A DNA stretch of 64,000 nt, taken from assembly GCA_030867875.1 (NCBI GenBank), contig JAOWCC010000577.1, positions 142,406,344 to 142,470,343 of the forward strand. Direction: 5' to 3'. Source of the stretch: Actinernus sp. WN-2022. Lineage: Eukaryota > Cnidaria > Anthozoa > Actiniaria > Actinernidae. The notes under the pieces are model-generated. The model was not told the DNA's origin. It searched no databases and worked only from the letters and a program-made list of their open reading frames with translations. This document shows, one piece after another, positions 12,501 to 26,200 of this stretch; the first letter of the stretch is position 1; each line of letters starts with the position of its first letter. The translations under genes were made by a program, and so were the position numbers.

Positions 12501-15500
12501 GCACGGAACTACACGCACTTCGGTGCCTCATTAACTCGTTGAACTCCAGAGAATAACTGCTGATAAATACATAGTTCAACAATACCGGTTCGCGAATGAA
12601 AGTTTTCGACACTTAGCCATATTAATATTGGACTAAAGTGTAAAATCCTCAGCTAAAAACTTTGGCAAAGATTTACGACAATTCTTCCTACATGTTTTTC
12701 AAAAATAAGTTTGTAGCAAGGAACCGAAGCGCTATACATTGTAAATGCTAAGTCGGTGTTTTTATATTTAGTCATATCATAAACGCTAAATGCTAGCCAA
12801 ATTCATTTCACACTTTTCAGACTGTGTGTGGGCACGATACACCGCCATTAAAAATGCTTTAACTTCTCGGCCTCAGCTCGCTTAAATACACAGCAACGTT
12901 TTATTCTTCGTCTCTGGTTCACACTTCAACAGCGCCGTTGTTTGACACAGCAACCTTTTTGGAGATACAAAGATTCTCTGTTGACATCTGCTTTCAGCTG
13001 TGAAGACTGATTGTCTGGTTTTTCACACAACAAGAGTGCTGCGAACTTCGTGGTGAGTGTGATTTTAATGCATCGTAGTTTAAATCACCACAAAGCTTCT
13101 CAACTTTGCTGGCAAATGATAACATCTACTAAACAGAACATTCTGGAGTTCTTTTTATTTAATGTGGATCCGTTTTCAAATGTAATGAGGTCCGAATCTT
13201 GAATTCCGTTACACAGAAGTGTGACATTTTCTGCGAACTGATTTGAATAATCAATGACTCCGTGTTGTTTTGCTTTGAGATCGCACCAAATATTCTCTAC
13301 AGTCAGATAAAATTTTCTTTCAGAAATCGAGATGCTTACAGAATCAAACGTTTTGAAAGTTTTTACTTCATTTACATATCTGAACAGTTTCCACCTGGTG
13401 CGAAAAATGGTTTGAGTCCATTCAGTTTTAATTTGTTGTCTGTTAATTAGCATGAGATCACACGAACAACATCAAACTTTTGCAGTTTTGTGATGTTGAA
13501 TTGTTCGAACGTAAGGGCAAGTCGTTTGAACATTTACATGTAGGGCAAGTCGTTTGAACGTTTATTACGTGAATTTGCAGAGTGAATGCAGAGCATATGC
13601 TCAAAAGTTTCCTTCAGCATAATTTATTACGTTTTGGTGGAAAACTTTGGTAATTTAAACCGCTCGAAGATCTAGAGATGCCGCTGGAGTTGCAGGTTAC
13701 AAACAATTTCATGCCGAATTGATTTTTGACAATAACTGTATAACAAATGAAAACTACATGCATTTTGCGTGTAATACACAAGTGTACTGCACGCGTGTAA
13801 TACACTCAAATGCGTGTAGTAAATTACACGTGTGTAAATGTTAACATACATGTACATCCAGGCTGTACTGTATTTAACTCTAGGTGACTCTAATGGACAT
13901 GGGAACTGGTTCAGAGTTGATACAACTTGATAAATTATAATGATAAATTTAATAATTGAAGGGCTGTGTGCAAAAAGGGCATAAGTGACTCTTGATCACA
14001 TTCTAAATTCTCCTTCAATTTCGTTGTTTTCTAAGGGAGAATTTAGAAAGTGATCAAGAATCACTTACGCCCTTTTTGCACTGTCACAGCCCTTCAATTA
14101 TATTGCACATGTTCCATTGGAAGATGCTCACATGCGCATTCAATTCAATTCAATTTATTTTTTGCTCATCTTTTTTTTTATACAATAATTATAAAATACA
14201 GACAGAGAATGGAGATAGACTAAGAGTAATATAATAAATAATAAGAAATGTGTGAGCCTGAGGGCTAAGTTAACCGCTGGGTTTTTTAGTTAGCCCCCAG
14301 CCATATTTAGTTAAGTGTTTATAACAGGTAGAGAAAAAAAAGGAGTTTAAGAGTTAACATTTTTTTTAGAGAATTAGAGAGAGAATAATGATATATAGAA
14401 ATTATGAGTGTTGCTCTGACAGTATGTAACGTTTCAGTTGTTTTGAAAAGGCGAATGCACTTAAATCCTTCATGTTAGTCGGGAGGTCTTTCCAAAGATC
14501 AATTGCCATAAAAGAGATCATTTGTTTGCCTGTATTTGTTCTTACTTCTGATTTATAGAGGTTTTGTTTGGCTGCGTATCTGGTATTATAGTAAACATGC
14601 TTGGTAACAGTCCTTTGTGCCATAGATATGTAAATTTTAAAGCATGTAAGCGGTAGACATTATAATTATACTGTAAGAATATCTAATAGATTTACATGTA
14701 GCAAGGGTTGAGCGCTTTCCGTATCTTTTCCATGGGGAATTGCAAAGAATATTAATCTAGCTACATTATTTTGTTTAACTTGAACTTTTTGAATATGAGA
14801 TTTGTAGGCGCTACCCCATGCTAAGATGGCATAAGATATATACGGATAGATTAAGTTATAGTAAATTTGTTTAAGTTGTAGGATAGAAAGATAGTGCCTT
14901 AATTTGGATAGAATTCCAGTATTTAGAGATATTCGCGAGCAGATGTACGAAATATGATACTTCCAGGATATCGAGTCATCAATCATTACTCCTAAATATT
15001 TAATACATTTCTTTCGATCCAAAGAGTGGCACGATCCATCTTTGCTCCTGATTTGTATGTCAATGGGCGTATCCTTTTTTCTTGCAGACTTAACAATCAT
15101 AAAATTTGTTTTTGACATATTTATAGTTAACTTATTAATATCACACCATTCCTTGACCTTAGTTAGTTCAGAGTTCATTAAATTCTCCAGAGTTTTCAAG
15201 TTACTTGCAGAAACAAACACATTTGTGTCATCAGCAAAAATTTTGAAATTTAACTTTTCAAAACAGTTTGGTAAGTCGTTTATATAAATTAAAAATAACA
15301 GGGGGCCTAGCGTACTTCTTTGCGGAATTCCACATATCATTGTTTGCTTTGGAGACTCAACATCTCCCAATGAAACATATTGTTTTCTATTTGAGAGGTA
15401 GCTATCAAACCATTTTAAAGGGAGCCCTCGAATTCCATAACTTTCTAACTTTTTAAGCAATATACCATGATTCACAGTGTCGAAGGCTTTGGAAAAGTCT

Positions 15501-18500
15501 AAAAAAACACCACAGGTATACAAGTTACTATCTATTGCTTTTCTAAGGCTGTCCGTAATTTCTATTATAGCTTGAGCAGTTGAGCGACCTTTTCGGAAAC
15601 CAAATTGAAATTGAAAAAGAATGTCTTGTTTTTCAATGTAATTTAAAAGTTGTTTATGTATCAGTTTTTCGAATATTTGGGTGAGGGTTGATAAGGTTGA
15701 GATCGGATGGTAGTTGGTGGGGTCAATAGTTTCCCCACCTTTGTCAACGGGTGTTATCCTAGAGATTTTTAGTATATCCGGGACAACGCCCTGAAACAAG
15801 GATTGGCATTACAAATTCCTATAGGCTTACGTACTAATCCTAACTAAGTTTTATGTATAGTATGTCTAAATCTATCATATATGCTAATAAAAAATTGAAT
15901 ATATACAGTATATAAATATTGACGTGTTGCATAACAATGGTAATACGATGATGTTAAGACTATAGTTGATATGCTTTGCCAAAAAGATAGGTTTTTAGCA
16001 ACTTCTTAAAAGCTGTAACACTAGAAGCATTACGAATTTTAGCGGGCAGGACATTCCACAGTATGGGTGCCGCTACCACAAAAGAGCGGTCACCCAATGT
16101 GATCAATGTTCTCATTCTTGGTCGCTCTAGCAGAAGTTCAAGATTTAGACAATCTAAAATTATATCTTGAAGTAGTCTTACATTTGATAAGTTCAGTTAT
16201 GTACATGTATGCCGGAACGAGTCCATTTATAGCTTTGTAGGTAATAAGTAAGATTTTAAAATCAATTCTATGTTTAACGGGTAGCCAGTGTAGTTTATAT
16301 AAAATGAGAGTAATGTGATCGAACTGACTTATATTACAGATGAGTCTTGCCACAGCATTCTGCACACGCAGAAGTTTGTGCAGCTGATTGGCTGGCAGGC
16401 CATAGAGAAGGCTATTACAATAGTCTAGTCGACTAGTCACCCAGGCGTTAATTAAGATTCGCACAGTGTCAAAACTGCTTTGCAAGTCTTGTTAATGTGG
16501 GTGTCCATTTTCAGCTGCGCATCGAACCAACAGCCAAGGTTTTTTGCCTCACTAGAGGGTGCTGTGGTTACATCTCCGACGCGCAGTGAGTCAACGTTCA
16601 CTTTTGGCAGCTGCTGTCTTGTCCCGATGATAACAAACTCTGTTTTGTCATCGTTTAGTTTTAGCCTATCTGCTAGTATCCACTTCCTGATGTCTGTGAT
16701 GCAGTTTTGCATGGCCTCAAAGCAGCAGATTGCTTGACATGAATGAAATATACAGCTGTGTATCATCAGCATATGCGTGAACGTCTGGTAGATGACGTTC
16801 CAGAATAGTAAACAGCTCGCTTGCATAGATAACAAACAGGAGGGGGCCAAGGCATGAACCTTGTGGAACACCGTACTTAATTTTAAACTTCCTGGATGTC
16901 CCCCCTTGGATAGATATGTATTGGTGTCTATTAATATGTAAATAAGACTTAAACCAGGAAAGTACTTGTCCTGAGATGCCAAAATCAGAATACAGATGGT
17001 CCAGTAATATGGGGTGATCGACAGTGTAGAAGAGTCAGATGTCGGGGATTTCATTGTTTTTTTCTTAATTTGTGTTTCTGCTTTAACACACCTCAAAAAA
17101 TACTTGAATGGAAATGCAGACTCTACAGTTGGTGATGTTTTACCGTGTTAAACCTACTACAAATGTAGGTTGTGTTGTTGGTGCTTTAACCAACTTTAAC
17201 TTTTAAATACATGTACTTATGAGAAAACCCTGCAGGAACTGCTGAGGGGGGGACCCACTGTCACATTTTTATTCATGTACATGTAATACCCATGTAATAC
17301 CCAGATATTGCTGCAAATCAGCAATTACATGTACGTGACAGAACTGTACTGTAAGTTTTATTTACAACGATTTGTAAAACAATTAACACCAATTATTGTT
17401 CTTCATTCTCGGCAATTGCTTAGTGAGTTCAGCAATATCATTTTTGTGCATGAAGAAGTTTGCATCTTGACTGTCCTTTAGTAGGGAAACAGCTTGTTTT
17501 ACATGGACATATAGGTCTGGAAAAATCACAGCTACATGTACATGTACATGTGTATATACAATATACATGTAGAAGTTGAGTCAGGGCTTAACTAAACTTA
17601 ATAATACATACCTCTTGTATTTATATCTCAGTTGAAAACACAGGTTGTTGTGACTCTTGTTTTGTGTCTATATTAGGTTGACCTCTGTAAAGAATGTATA
17701 GAATGGGCAAAACAGGAAAAAAGGATATTTCTAAGACAAGCACTTGAGGTATGGTCTATATATACATGTATGTCAATCATGTATAATAATGAAATGGCCA
17801 TTTTTTTTGTTTTTGTTTTATATATGGAGAGGTTAAATGTTTGGTACATACAGACAACTAAACTAAGTAAGAAAGACACAATTTGTAATACTATTTGTTA
17901 ACATGTATGTGTATTTGGCTTGTGTCCCCAGGCAAGACTTGTTGGACTATACTTAGATACCAATCAGTATACAGAAGCTTTAAAGACTGGTAAGTGACAC
18001 CCTATACAAACAAAAGAGTACTCCTAGCATTAGGGACTTATATAACATTTGTGCTAACTGCAGCATTGTATATCCCACGTAATAGATACAGAATGAGCAG
18101 CAATGCTTTATCGGATTTACAAACTCGAGTAAATCCGATAAAGCATGGACACTAAATTCTGTATATGGCTTATCTGGAGTCATGTTTTTCAGTTATTTTG
18201 GTGATACAACTTATTTTGGCTGAGAAAATGTAAATGTAAATCAGGACGAAATCTATATCAGATTTACAGATCTCTAATCGTTCATTGATTTCCTTTGTTT
18301 TTGATAATAAATTATTAATGAGTTTGGTATATTTTTTAGGACTGCTATTGCTGCAATAATTTTTTTTCTGGCATCGGCCCTTTTTTCTGGGTGATTTTGG
18401 CTTCAATTTTTTTTCTGTACAAATTCCGCTTGCCCCAATTTCGGCTTGCCCCAATTTTCAAATGGCCCATCCCTTATTAACCGAGCGTGAGGTATGTAAC

Positions 18501-21500
18501 CTAAGTTATGGACCAAGTTTTCCCCTTTTTTTACATGTATGTCCCAATTATTAAGTGCACAGGCCATGAAAATGGGGGAAATGAGGATCCATAACTTATG
18601 GTACAGACTGAGCAAACAAGGTTAATAAGATGTTTATTATAGTAATACATTTTAAATTTGTGGCTTCTTCATTTTCTTTAAGACCAGAAGTTTGTGGAAG
18701 CTTAAGGTCCATGCAGGAATTTATAGGCTGCAAATAGGCTCTTTGCAGGACCTGGTCATGCGATCACGTGCTTGGATACCACTTACCAATGCCATACCAG
18801 CTAGCAAGCCATCCAGAGTGTCTTGTTAATAGAGGCATTTAAGAGAGATTTAGGGTGTAGTTCAAAAGTGAAAGAATCCTCTATTTAGCAATTTTCCCTG
18901 TGTTTGGATTATTAGTTTTAACTCGTGGATGCATGCACATGCAGGAACAAGTTATTGGGGTTAGGTGGATTTTCATTTCCAAATGTTGTAGCTTTCCGAA
19001 GATGTATGTTAGCTGTCAATATACTTTTACGATGTTAGGAATATGAGAACTCCTGGTGCATGTGCATGTTCGGGATGCTAACTCACTTAACATTAGAAAA
19101 TAATGGCAGTTGGCTCAAACTCGGACAGACATGGTTGTGGGTCCCTATTAATCACTTAGTGGTGATGACATAACAATAACGTCATCGGTCACATATCCTT
19201 TTTAAACGCAGGACAGATTTTTGCTACTTTCCACATACTTGGCACGGCATGTTGTTCTGCAGATGCAGAACACAGTGTAGTGAGTGAAGGAGCAATGGCT
19301 GTGTCCACTAGTTTTAGCAGTTTAGGTGCTGTATTATAGCCCCATAGCTTTGCTGGGGTTCAGGTTCCTTATCAAGTTAACGTTTTTTTCTGTGATACTG
19401 AAATCACACTATATTGTTAACATTTGAAACATGACTCATTACTTTAATTGGTGTAAGTGTTTTTGTGGAACGATGGTAGTTGAACTGCCAGATTTTTGCC
19501 CACTGTTAAAAAGTGTGTTTTCAGGATTTCTGCATTTTCAATGGCTGGGTTGTGGATAGGTGGGGATGCAGCTATAGAATTAGCATTGTTCGTTGTTCAC
19601 TTCCACATGTTTGCCCTTGATAACACACTAAAATACACTGTACATCCATGAGTTCACCATTGCTGTGCTGTTTCTTAATTTTCAATCAATTTTTATATCA
19701 AACTTTCGATAAGTAACACTGTATTAAAATGTGGACACTACTTTTCTCAACTTCAAACTTTGTCTTTCCAGTCTATGAAATTATCTCTGTTTTTTTGCAA
19801 GTTTAATATGGATAACAATCACCTGTATGTTTTGTTTTGATTTTTCTCGAGTGTGCATTTATAAGAAAATCAAGCACACTGAGCATCCATTGAAATTGCA
19901 CATTCTTAGGATGATCCCATAGTTATTTCTATTATAATGACAAATACTGGCACTTAATCACTTTGAGGCAAAAGGTCGAATGAAGTATGAAATAATTTTG
20001 AGTTGATCATACTGAGTCAGGAAATGCCTGTATTTGTCAATAAAGCACAAACAAAAAGTCTAATGCTGTGTGCTCAATTGGAATATTAAAAGTTGCTGTG
20101 GTCATGATCACCAATAAAGCACTTCATTAGCAAATCACCTGCTTGGATTTTGTATGTGCATGAAGCTTGAATATTAATATATGTAACAAGGATCAAAGTC
20201 CTAACACAGAAGGCATAAATGACCATACAACTGTATATCAACTAGCACATTTTGTTTAATTCAATATCAAATTTAACAACATATTCTTAGGTTAATATTA
20301 AAATGAAATTATGTCTTTAGGATCAATCAGGTTTGTATATTGATGTTATTGTAACGTCATATCTCCATGACCTAGACATTTGAAATAAAGCATGTTATCA
20401 CAGCAACATAAATGTGTTTTTGCTTGCCACAATTTTAAAGTCTACGATAAATATAAATTAATATGCTGAGTTATTAAGAACTTAAGTTTTCTGTGATGTC
20501 ACATTTTCTGACGTCATGGGGCTGACATCTATCATGCTTTCTACATTGAAGAAACAAAAAGACTGTATTGTAGCTATTCAGTGTACAATAAGTACATTTC
20601 CTTGTAAAAAAAAACAACTTAAATATTTATTTTTAAAAGACATTTTCAAAAATATAATTTTTATGACGTCGTAGTGACATCCTCTATTTCACTGTGAATT
20701 TTAAAACATTTCCTCTCAAAAACTGAAATTCTAAAAACACGATTGTGGGTACCGATTTAATCTTTAAATTGCTAGATTGTTATGAACAGATATTCAAAAC
20801 TCTAAAAGATGAATGAAGAAGTTATTTTGAAAATGGTTCTATATTGTATATTATTTTCTGCCAAATTTTGGTGGGAAAATGTACAAAAGTCACAATTTAA
20901 TAACTTTTCTCCCTCTTACCCAATAATATTGAACTCGGGTTTTCGATTACTTTGTTGTCAACATGATGGGAATTCGAAAATATATAATTTACTGACGTTA
21001 AAGGTAGTTCAAAACATTGAGAAACCTATTATAAATGGATATGTGACGTAATCCTGATGTCATTAAGACGTCTACTGTAGTGCAAATCATCAGATTTTGT
21101 TTTGGTCATCCATCTAAATCCTCCCACAAAAATAATTGTTTTATCATTCACAGCCACAGGACACATGTGTCAAACAATAACAAAGGAGCCAGTTCACTGT
21201 TTTATTTACATTTCAGAGCTCAAAATACAAATGAATAAATTAAAAGTGAGCCATATCAAAATAGTTTTGAATGATAATTATTATTTGTGTCTTTGTTTCT
21301 GATACTTTATAGGCGCTATACTGCTGAAAGAACTTAAGAAATTGGATGACAAAGTGCTGTTGGTTGAAGTTCAGTTACTGGAGAGTAAGGTGTACCACCA
21401 CTCTCTAATATACCCAAATCAAGGTACTAATAATTGAAAACAATGATTAATGATACATGTGTAGAGCAACAAGGAGTAAAAGCTTTTTGGTTAATACTCA

Positions 21501-22454
21501 ATAAAGAATATTATACTCTTTATAAAAGGCTACACTGCCATTGAAACTAATTATGTTGGTATTGACATAAAAGGTAACCTAACATCTTAATATGGGTATG
21601 ATCAACTAAAAGTCAATGAAGGTATGCTAACCACTGTGGGGAGCGAGTAGCAGCTGATGTTTTGAGCACTAGCCCTTTGTCAGAGCAAAAGAGGGGCTAG
21701 TGCTAGAAGGGCGAGCTCTTGAAACGTCAGATGCTACTCGCTCCCACGGTGGTTAGCATCATTACCTTAATTGACTTTTAGTTGATCATACCAGTGTTTA
21801 TCTTCCCTGCTGATGCAGATCAACACTAGTTTTTACTTATAACAGGAACTGGTCACCCATTGTAATATCTTAATATGCGAACCATGGTTCATGTGTGGTT
21901 CTTAAAATAGATTACAGTACATGTACCTTTTTTACTTTTCCACCAGTTCCTCTAGTTCCCCCAAAATCTTTACATAATTAATTATTTGTTGCTTGTTTTA
22001 TGTAATTCCTACCAGGGCGGCCTTAACGTCAGCCAGGACAACTGGCAATGGCATCTACTGCCCACCCAAACTTCAAGCCTCGCTTGACTTACAATCAGGC
22101 ATTCTTCATGCAGAGGAAAAAGACTTCAAAACAGCTTTTTCATACTTCTATGAAGCTTTTGAGGTAATTGTAATGTTATCGTCAGCTGGTAGGAATTGAG
22201 TTTGTACTGACTTATGGCACTAGGCAGAAGTTCCAGTAAACAATATTTTGAAATATGTTTATTTCAGTGATGTTTTCTAATCTGAGATCTCTGATACAAT
22301 CAACATGACTGAAAAGCTAATGAAAATGTTATCTTTTTCCTCTGTTTATAGGGATTTGATTCTATTGACAATCCCAAGGCCATATCAGCCCTGAAATACA
22401 TGTTACTCTGCAAGATTATGCTGAACAGGTTATGCTCTTATCGATTGAAACTCC

Positions 22455-22490
<36 letters not shown>

Positions 22491-23239
22491 CCTCCCCCCT
22501 TAGAATAGGAGGGGATTTGATTTGTCCCAAAGTAAGAAAACTACCACCCCCCTTGGGCACTTTATGCAGTCAAATAGGACCAAAACCCACTTCTACAACA
22601 ATTTTCTTTCTTGTCTAAAGTGTTTTCATAGCACAAAAACTACTAAAGGAATATGCTATCAGTGGCTTGATTGTTGAAAGTTCTCATGTTTAATGAAGCA
22701 CAAACAAAATACTGATGTGGATGTACCTGTAGCCTGCAAACGGGCCTGTTCACAGGCTAGTGTGGATGGGTATTTGAAAGACTGTTGAACTAGTTTGCTT
22801 GCAGGTGTGGCAGAACTTACTTCCCCTCGGGCTGCTCTCCCTCCTGTAGTCTAACATGCTGAAAGTGTCCAGAACCACTCTCTTTGCATCCTGGATTGAC
22901 ACATGCAATCATTGCACTTACTTCATCTGGAGTCCAGCACAAACAGTACAGCTGGAATTTTTGAGCAAGCCATGCTGGAACTTTGATGGTCCAGTTGCTG
23001 AATAATAAAATACTGTATTTCTCCATGGTATATATATAATTATATGGCTTTTTTGTATAGAAACTGGGGAAAAACGGCTAAAATCTTACCGGTACTTGAC
23101 TGGGCTCCAGTCAAATCCCCACCCCTCCCACCAACTTTGAAAGTACATCTATTTGAAGCAAATCAAGTAAAAGTCCCGACCCTTGAGGCCACAAAAACTG
23201 GTGAATCACCATCATATCCCCCACATATCTCCACCTAGT

Positions 23240-23287
<48 letters not shown>

Positions 23288-26200
23288 GGGGTTTCAGTTG
23301 ATATGTACATTAGTACAGAAACCTTTTAAAATAATTTTGGTTATAACTTTACACTCATAATAAATGACTATGATAAAATCATTGATTGACTGTCAGTGTT
23401 AAGTTTGATTTTCATGGCATAATATGCATGTAGCACACAAGTGATGTGGGATAAATTTGGCTATAATTTATGTTGCTGTACTTAGCCACTTTAATAAACT
23501 TTGATTACAACATGCATCAAAATAATATAGAAATCATAAGAAACTGTGGGATCTTAGTATGCCAAAGCTAGGGGCTAACTAGAAAACCTTTGTTTATTTG
23601 GCCCCTAGACACCTTTAATATGTATATTGTACCTTTGTTGTTGACTTTTTCATATTTTGCTACCTTTTTTTTCAAACAAGGAACTGTAAATATAATAATA
23701 GGTGTGAAATAAAGATTGATTTGATTTGCTCCTAAGTTGGGATAAAGGTGACAACCCATGCACATTTAGGTTAACATACATTTTCAAGTGAGCCACTGTA
23801 TTCACAGTATTGTTATTTATTGTTTTCTAGTCCTGATGATGTACAGTCTATAATAAGTCGTAAACTAGCCCTCAGGTATTCTGGACCACAGGTGAGATAC
23901 ATGTACATACGTGTCAATTGTATTTTCCTCCAAACTATTGTTCATCACTACACTATGCTACACTTAACTAAACACTATGCTATACTACAGTATACTAAAC
24001 ATTACATGACACTTACTACTATGCTACACTAAACACTGCACTAAACACTGCAGTAAACACTACATTTAACACTACACTTTAAATATTTGAAAGTCTGGAT
24101 ATTTTGGTGATGTTACAATGTACATGTATAATGGGAGCATACATGTACACTGCCATGAATATATCAAGTTTGTACACTACACTAAACACTATGCTACACT
24201 AAACACTGCCCTATCCTACACTACACTACACCACTAAATATTACACACTGCTACAATACACTATGCACTACACTTTAAATGTTCGAAAGTCTGGATATTT
24301 TGGTGATAATGTTATAATGTACATGTACAATGGGAGCATACTTTACACTGCCATGAAGATATCAAGTTTGTACACTACACTAAGCTACACTACACTAAAT
24401 ACTACACTGCTACACTGCTACACTGCTACACTACACTCAACACTATGCTACACTACACTAAACACTGCTACACTACAGTAAACACTGCTACACTACACTA
24501 AATACTAACTGCTACACTACACTCAACACTATGCTACACTACACTAAACACTGCTACACTACACTAAATACTACACTGCTACACTACACTAAATACTACA
24601 CTACACTAAATACTACACTGCTACACTACACTCAACACTGCTACACTACACTAAACACTGCTACACTACACTAAATACTAACTGCTACACTACACTAAAT
24701 ACTACACTGCTACACTACACTCAACACTATGCTACACTAAATACTACACTGCTACACTACACTCAACACTATGCTACACTACACTACACTAAACACTGCT
24801 ACGCTACAACACTACACTAAACACTGCTACACTATACTAAATACTACACTGCTACACTAAATACTACACTGCTACACTACACTCAACACTATGCTACACT
24901 ACACTACACTCAACACTATGCTACACTACACTAAACACTCCTATGCTACACTACACTAAATGCTACACTACACTAAAAACTACACTACCCACTATACTTT
25001 AAATGTTTGAAAGGCTGGACATTTTGGTGATAATATTACATGTACAATGGGAGCATACATGTATACTGCCATAAGAAATGAAGTTTGTACACTACACTAA
25101 ACACTACACTACTCTAAACACTACACACTACACTTTAAATGTCTGAAAGGCTGTATATTTTGGTGATAATATTATATGTACAATGGGAGCATACGTGTAC
25201 ACTGCCATGAAGAAATGAATACTGTACACAGTATCATGTACAAACTTGATTTCTTCATTGCAGTGTAAAGTATGCTCCCATAATTGTAGATGAATGCATT
25301 GCAAGGATTCCCCCTACATGTACAACTACATATCATACAAAATATGTTCAATAGTTTCCTGTGTTTGTTTTGTTTCTTGCAGTTAATTTCAATGAAAAGT
25401 ATAGCGAATGCCAGTCATAATAGATCACTGTCGCAGTTCCAACAGGTACTATATATAGAGATTATTAGTAAGATTAAAATATCAATATCATAATGGCAAT
25501 TAGACTGGACAAATACTTTTTCTAAATATGAATTGTGTTTGACTTACAACTTCTCCTTTTAGGCTTTGACAACATTCAAGAAAGAATTAACAGATGACCC
25601 AATCATACGGGTTAGTACATGTATAGCTGTGTACAGATGCTTTCTTTAAACTTTCCAGTGGAAACGTTCATATTATTTAGTCAAAAACTGTTTTGTTTAA
25701 AAAACTAGTGATGGTTTTCATAAGCAGTGAAGCTAAACACTGGACTTTATCAACTAAAGTTAAACACTGGACTTGATCAACTAAAGTTAAACACTGGACT
25801 TGTGATGATCCACTAAAGCTAAACACTGGACTTGATCTACTAAAGCTAAACACTGGACTTGATCCACTAAAGCTAAACACTGAACTTGATCCACTAAAGC
25901 TAAACATTGGACTTGATCCACTAAAGTTAAACACTGGACTTGATCTACTAAAGCTAAACACTGGACTTGATCCACTAAAGATAAACACTGGACTTGATCC
26001 ACTAAAGTTAAACACTGGACTTGATCTACTAAAGCTAAACACTGGACTTGATCCACTGAAGCTAAACACTGGACGTGATCCACTAAAGCTAAACACTGGA
26101 CTTGATCCACTAAAGCTAAACACTGGACTTGATCCACTGAAGCTAAACACTGGACGTGATCCACTGAAGCTAAACACTGGACGTGATCCACTAAAGCTAA

